DNA of 18,146 nucleotides from RFPI01 sp964398195 (GTDB lineage: Bacteria > Pseudomonadota > Gammaproteobacteria > Burkholderiales > Methylophilaceae), in NCBI GenBank assembly GCA_964398195.1, contig CAYNLW010000024.1, positions 1 to 18,146 on the forward strand, written 5' to 3'. Shown here piece by piece: positions 14,785 through 18,146 of this stretch. Positions within the stretch are counted from its first letter, which is position 1. Each line of letters begins with the position of its first letter. The position numbers and the translations under genes were made by a program. Under the pieces are notes generated by a model that had not been told where the DNA came from, ran no database searches, and saw only the letters and a program-made list of their open reading frames with translations.

Positions 14785-14803
14785 GATAATAGTTCTTATT
14801 ATC
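14785..14803. promoter_or_regulatory. Fur box upstream of feoAB
   Basis: GATAATAGTTCTTATTATC is a perfect 7-5-7 palindrome. On the minus strand it matches 15 of 19 positions of the classical Fur consensus GATAATGATAATCATTATC. Its edge is 20 bases from the feoA start, where repression of the feo promoter would be expected. Confidence 0.85.
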
Positions 14804-14840
14804 GCATGAAACTGGCACTTTGGATAAGCGCTAGATAACA

Positions 14841-14866
14841 AATAAAAAGCCACGCGAGGTGGCTTT
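14841..14866 (-). terminator. Rho-independent terminator of the ppiC-type gene
   Basis: AAAGCCAC (14846-14853) pairs with GTGGCTTT (14859-14866) around a five-base loop. On the minus strand the stem runs into TTTTTATT. It lies 68 bases after the stop of the minus-strand isomerase gene. Confidence 0.8.
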
Positions 14867-14933
14867 ACATTAAGAGCGGATAGGCTTGAAGCAAGGCTAG
14901 TCGAATCACTCAGCCCAACCGCTAAAAGCGAGA

Positions 14934-15737
14934 TTATTTTTTGGCTTTGCTGTTATCTACAATCACCGCTTTGCCACGTAAATCGACTAATAATTTTTCT
15001 ACTTGGCGTTTGGCCAATTGTTTTTGCAATGCATCTTTCACCTTGTCGTAGGCAGGCGCTTTCATTTCGCGTGTGTCTTCTAATTTAATCACATGCCAAC
15101 CAAACTGAGTTTGTACCGGTTCTTTAGTCAAGCCGCCTTTACTCAGCTTGGCAACGGCCTCGCTAAATGGCTTGACCATGCCGCTTAGCGAAAACCACCC
15201 TAGGTCGCCGCTGTTTTCTTTGGAACCAGGATCACGTGATTTTTCTTTGGCTAATTTGGCAAAGTCCGCCCCTTTATTGATTTGCGCGATGACCTCGCTG
15301 GCTTCGGCTTCTGAACCTAACAAAATATGGCTGGCTTTATATTCTTTATCGCCCAATTCGCGCTTGAATTTTTCATAAGCAGTTTTTACTTCGGATTCCG
15401 CGATCGGGTTATTTTTCACATAGTCTTGTAAAAACGCATTCACCAATAACTCGCGTTTGGCCAGTTCTTCGCGCATTTGATAATCGGCCTTTTTGTCTAT
15501 GCCGTTTTTCAGCGCCTCTTGATAGATCAGCTCATTGGAAATCAGTTTAGACACAATCACTTCTCTAACATTATCGTCAACCTTCTGACCGTGGTCATTC
15601 GCGTCTTTGATAATGTAATCCAACATAGATTGTTTAATCGGTTTGCCATTCACCGTAACAATGGCTGTTTCTGCTGCCCAAACATTAACACTGAGCAAGA
15701 ATAACAAGATAAAAGAGCGTGCTATACAGGGGTTCAT
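14934..15737 (-). CDS. Parvulin-type (PpiC/SurA-like) periplasmic peptidyl-prolyl isomerase
   Basis: A 267-residue exported foldase. The start is the ATG at 15737, behind TTTTGGAAATTTT; an in-frame start at 15770 adds 11 residues before the signal peptide. Residues 1-21 are a signal peptide (FILLFLLSVNVWA). An N-terminal helical chaperone-like region (about 22-130) is followed by a rotamase domain (about 133-222) with YKASHILLGSEAEA, SGDLGWFSLSGMVKPFSEAV and TQFGWHVIKLEDTRE. A basic tail follows. It isomerises proline bonds in outer-membrane or periplasmic proteins. It is the last gene of the yciB-yciI-bolA-ppiC cluster, 41 bases after bolA, and has its own terminator. Confidence 0.92.
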   Translation of the reverse strand: MNPCIARSFILLFLLSVNVWAAETAIVTVNGKPIKQSMLDYIIKDANDHGQKVDDNVREVIVSKLISNELIYQEALKNGIDKKADYQMREELAKRELLVNAFLQDYVKNNPIAESEVKTAYEKFKRELGDKEYKASHILLGSEAEASEVIAQINKGADFAKLAKEKSRDPGSKENSGDLGWFSLSGMVKPFSEAVAKLSKGGLTKEPVQTQFGWHVIKLEDTREMKAPAYDKVKDALQKQLAKRQVEKLLVDLRGKAVIVDNSKAKK

Positions 15738-15778
15738 AAAATTTCCAAAAGGGGTGAGGGGTTTAACCATTATATTGT

Positions 15779-16045
15779 TTATTCATCAGCCGCGATAGCA
15801 CGAATACTAAGGGCGTGGATGCGGCTTTGCATCTCTTGTTTCAGCAAGTCAAAAATCATTCTATGGCGTTGCACTTGAGACAGTCCATTAAAAGCCGCGC
15901 TTTGTATCAGCAAATTAAAATGACCGCCACCACGGTTGCCTGCATGGCCAGCGTGGCTGGCGCTATCGTCATGTAATTGCAATTTTAATGGCTTTAAAAC
16001 AGCGAGTTTGTCTTGTATCAGTTGTGCGGTGTCTGGTGTGGTCAT
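15779..16045 (-). CDS. bolA: BolA-family protein
   Basis: An 88-residue small cytosolic protein of the BolA fold, which usually partners monothiol glutaredoxins in iron-sulfur or redox signalling. Family sequences are LQLHDDSASHAGHAG (22-36), GGGHFNLLIQSAAFNGLSQVQRHRMIFDLL and the end IHALSIRA. The loop containing HAGHAGNRGGGH has several histidines that could be cluster ligands. It begins with MTTPDTAQLIQDKL behind a weak AGGACT. Length and neighbours are typical for betaproteobacteria. Confidence 0.92.
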   Translation of the reverse strand: MTTPDTAQLIQDKLAVLKPLKLQLHDDSASHAGHAGNRGGGHFNLLIQSAAFNGLSQVQRHRMIFDLLKQEMQSRIHALSIRAIAADE

Positions 16046-16167
16046 ATTAAAAATAAAGTCCTAAAACTGGGTTGAAAAATAGTGCTACTAGTTATCGTTA
16101 AGTGCATGGATTAAGTACAAGGAATTGCGCACAAGCTACTGGCTATAAGTGACTGAGTGCCAATCGC

Positions 16168-16467
16168 TCAGGGCAAGGTTTTACGAAATGGTTTGACCAT
16201 CACTGACTGATACACACCTGCGCTGACAAAGGGATCTTGTTGTGCCCAAGCTTGCGCCTGCGCTAGGTCAGCAAACTCAGCAACGATCACGCTGCCATCA
16301 TAACCCGCTGGCCCTGGGTCCTCGCTATCAATGGCGGGCATAGGCCCTGCCAGCAATAGCCGACCTTGTTGCAACAGTTCTTGCAAGCGCGCCAGATGCG
16401 CTGGTCTATGCGCCAAGCGTTGCTGTAAGCTGTTGGGCGCGTCTTGCGCAATAATCACGTACCACAT
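16168..16467 (-). CDS. yciI: YciI-family protein
   Basis: A 99-residue protein with a ferredoxin-like fold of unknown exact function. The start is the ATG at 16467 behind AAGGAGCTTGAAT, an excellent ribosome binding site; an in-frame ATG at 16509 lies inside yciB. The family pattern is MWYVIIAQDAPNS, RPAHLARLQELLQQGRLLLAGPMP and FADLAQAQAWAQQDPFVSAGVY...VKPF. H24 and D78 correspond to the conserved His-Asp pair proposed to be catalytic. It lies 11 bases after the yciB stop and is surely co-transcribed with it. Confidence 0.92.
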   Translation of the reverse strand: MWYVIIAQDAPNSLQQRLAHRPAHLARLQELLQQGRLLLAGPMPAIDSEDPGPAGYDGSVIVAEFADLAQAQAWAQQDPFVSAGVYQSVMVKPFRKTLP

Positions 16468-16478
16468 ATTCAAGCTCC

Positions 16479-17099
16479 TTATTTGTCTTGCATATACTTC
16501 TGCATCCACAAGGCTTGCACAAAGATAAACAGCATGGTCAGCGCTAAGCTGCCAAATAGCTTAAAGCTAGCCCAGATATCGGTTGAGTAATGATAGGCGA
16601 CATATAAATTCAATATCCCCATCAATACAAAAAAGTCTACCCAAGCATAAGTCAGCTGTTGCCATATCGCTGCCGGCAAGCTGATCTCTTTGCCCATCAT
16701 GGTTTTCAGCAGATTCTTTTTGCTTATCCATTGAGCGAATAACAAAATCAAAGCAAACAGCCAATACAGCAGGGTAGGTTTCCATTTAATAAAATTCGGA
16801 TTTTGCAGATACAGCGTTAAACCACCCATGACGATGACCAGCAGGGCGCTAATCCACAGCGTGTTATCGACTTTGCCGTGGCGCCATTTAACCCAAACAA
16901 TTTGCAAGATGCTGGCGAGAATCACCACGAATGTGGCTAACATAATGGGCAATAAATCAGCGCTCAGCATGGCTAAATCAACCACCCCCCAATCGGCCAA
17001 TTGCTGTTGCGCTGCGCTCGCTAAGGCAGGAAATTTTTCACTTAGTTTTAGCGTGATAAAAAAGGCGATGACGGGAAACAGGTCAAATAAGATTTTCAT
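16479..17099 (-). CDS. yciB: Inner-membrane intracellular septation protein A (YciB/IspZ)
   Basis: A 206-residue inner-membrane protein with about five transmembrane helices, linked in enterobacteria to cell-envelope synthesis and septation. It begins MKILFDLFPVIAFFITLKL, the typical YciB start. Further family sequences are NPNFIKWKPTLLYWLFAL, WQQLTYAWVDFFVLMGILNL and IWASFKLFGSLALTMLFIFVQ. The first gene of the minus-strand cluster, it is divergent from the PHP gene across a 100-base gap. Confidence 0.94.
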   Translation of the reverse strand: MKILFDLFPVIAFFITLKLSEKFPALASAAQQQLADWGVVDLAMLSADLLPIMLATFVVILASILQIVWVKWRHGKVDNTLWISALLVIVMGGLTLYLQNPNFIKWKPTLLYWLFALILLFAQWISKKNLLKTMMGKEISLPAAIWQQLTYAWVDFFVLMGILNLYVAYHYSTDIWASFKLFGSLALTMLFIFVQALWMQKYMQDK

Positions 17100-17199
17100 G
17101 GGCTACTTTCGCTTCATTCTTGTAGTGGCTGGGCTGTGAGGCAAGGCGCTATTTTGCTATGATGTGGGATTCTATTCAATCACTCCCGGCACTTTTTTC

Positions 17200-18072
17200 A
17201 TGATAGATCTGCATTGTCATTCCACTATTTCTGACGGCATGTTAGCGCCGGCAGACTTGGTGCGACTCGCGCATGCCCAAGGGGTGCGCCTGCTGGCGCT
17301 AACCGACCATGATGATTTGGGTGGCTTGCCGGAGGCGGCCGCGACTGCGCAACAGTTGGGCATGCAGTTTGTGCATGGGGTGGAAATCTCGGTGTTGTGG
17401 CAAGAGCGCACGGTGCATATCGTGGGCTTGCGCATAGATCCCACCGATGCAGCCTTAGTGCAAGGGCTGGCAGAGTTGCGCGCCGGGCGGTTGTTGCGCG
17501 CGCAAAAAATTGCCGACGAATTAAGCAAAGTGGGCATCGCCGACAGTCTGCAAGGCGCTTATCGCTATAGCACAGGCAATATCATCAGCCGTGCCCATTT
17601 CGCCCGCTATCTGGTTGAGCAAGGCTATGCCAAAGATGTAGGCGCAGTATTTAAGCGTTATCTGGTGAAAGGCAAACCTGGTTATGTGCAACATCAATGG
17701 GCGACGCTTGCTACCGCTTTGCAATGGATACATCAGGCTGGCGGTGTAGCGGTGATGGCGCACCCCGGCCGTTATGATATGGGCAAGCAAATGCTGCATC
17801 AGCTAATTCAAGAATTTATCCAGCTTGGCGGTAAAGGCATAGAAGTGGTGACCGGTAGCCATAGGCCTGAGCAATTCAGAACTTTTGCGGATATCGCGCA
17901 AAAATATCAACTGCTGTCCTCTATGGGCTCTGACTATCACGGCAAAGGCATGTCTTTTGTTGGCATGGGGCAATTGCCTGGCTTGCCAGCGGATTGTGTG
18001 CCGGTGTGGCATGATTGGCCTGAATTTGCCCAACTTCAATTACAGCAACAACAAGAACAACAGTTACAATAG
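17200..18072 (+). CDS. PHP-domain phosphoesterase (YciV/RNase AM-like)
   Basis: A 290-residue metal-dependent phosphoesterase. The start is ATG 17200 (MIDLHCHSTISDG); a GTG at 17164 would add 12 untypical residues. Metal ligands of the PHP fold are visible: H5 and H7, D12, H37 (LTDHDD), E62 (GVEIS), H73, H188 (MAHPGRYD), and D245/H247 (GSDYHGKGM). The Escherichia coli relative YciV is a 5'-3' exoribonuclease and 3',5'-nucleotide bisphosphate phosphatase; the same activity is likely. The last dozen residues are almost all Q and L with one E, an unusual tail. A YciO/TsaC-family gene begins 35 bases later, the same order as in enterobacteria. No ribosome binding site is evident. Confidence 0.92.
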   Translation: MIDLHCHSTISDGMLAPADLVRLAHAQGVRLLALTDHDDLGGLPEAAATAQQLGMQFVHGVEISVLWQERTVHIVGLRIDPTDAALVQGLAELRAGRLLRAQKIADELSKVGIADSLQGAYRYSTGNIISRAHFARYLVEQGYAKDVGAVFKRYLVKGKPGYVQHQWATLATALQWIHQAGGVAVMAHPGRYDMGKQMLHQLIQEFIQLGGKGIEVVTGSHRPEQFRTFADIAQKYQLLSSMGSDYHGKGMSFVGMGQLPGLPADCVPVWHDWPEFAQLQLQQQQEQQLQ

Positions 18073-18107
18073 CGGGCTTATTTTGGCTAGGGTATGCATA
18101 TAGCGTT

Positions 18108-18146
18108 ATGGCGCAATTTTTTCAAATTCATCCTACCCATCCGCAA
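18108..18146 (+). CDS. YciO/TsaC-family protein, N-terminal 13 codons
   Basis: The frame from the ATG at 18108 reads MAQFFQIHPTHPQ to the window end, matching the usual start of YciO-type threonylcarbamoyl-AMP synthase homologues (M.QFFQIHP..PQ). It follows the PHP gene by 35 bases, the yciV-yciO order known elsewhere. Only 13 codons are visible, so the identification rests on this short match and on context. Confidence 0.75.
   Translation, partial: MAQFFQIHPTHPQ

Noticed and set aside
16046..16167. Possible RNA gene or promoter in the gap between yciI and bolA
   Set aside because: Only a weak hairpin (CTGAG/CTCAG near the yciI stop) was seen, with no T run and no tRNA-like arms.

Overview
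The window most likely comes from a methylotrophic betaproteobacterium of the family Methylophilaceae (Methylotenera/Methylophilus/Methylobacillus-like). The reasons are the 3' end of a PQQ-dependent, probably XoxF-type, methanol dehydrogenase; a close look-alike of lanpepsy, a lanthanide-binding double-PepSY protein I recall from Methylobacillus flagellatus; and typical betaproteobacterial neighbourhoods (nadE-glnB; yciB-yciI-bolA-ppiC). This assignment is inference from protein resemblance; no database search was possible.

Region 1 (1-5830) looks like a lanthanide/methanol-oxidation island. In order it holds the xoxF 3' end and its terminator; a small three-helix membrane protein of unknown function; a lanpepsy-like periplasmic protein on the minus strand; a membrane-anchored LuxR-type HTH protein on the minus strand; a divergent NarL/FixJ-type response regulator with no kinase beside it; and an 810-residue TonB-dependent receptor. 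A palindromic motif, GGA-N5-TCC, often extended to TC.GGA.....TCC.GA, occurs twice before the small membrane protein, twice between the two regulators and once before the receptor. A sixth copy lies outside the island, upstream of a periplasmic cyclophilin. I read this as the operator of a local regulon. It is the most interesting signal in the window.

Region 2 (5847-7509) has two minus-strand housekeeping genes, a secreted cyclophilin and serB, separated by a spacer with the sixth motif copy and three 15-bp tandem repeats. Region 3 (7698-12742) is a plus-strand run: sucC, sucD, a secreted ankyrin-repeat protein and nadE overlap start-to-stop, followed by the PII gene glnB. Region 4 (12754-14765) is feoAB for ferrous iron uptake, minus strand, behind a strong Fur-box-like palindrome. 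Region 5 (14934-17099) is the minus-strand cluster yciB-yciI-bolA-ppiC. Region 6 (17200-end) is a PHP-domain phosphoesterase and the first 13 codons of a YciO/TsaC-family gene.

No tRNA, rRNA, insertion sequence, CRISPR array or clear riboswitch was seen. The ordinary genes are confidently named. The XoxF-versus-MxaF call, the receptor's substrate and the identity of the operator-binding protein remain inference.
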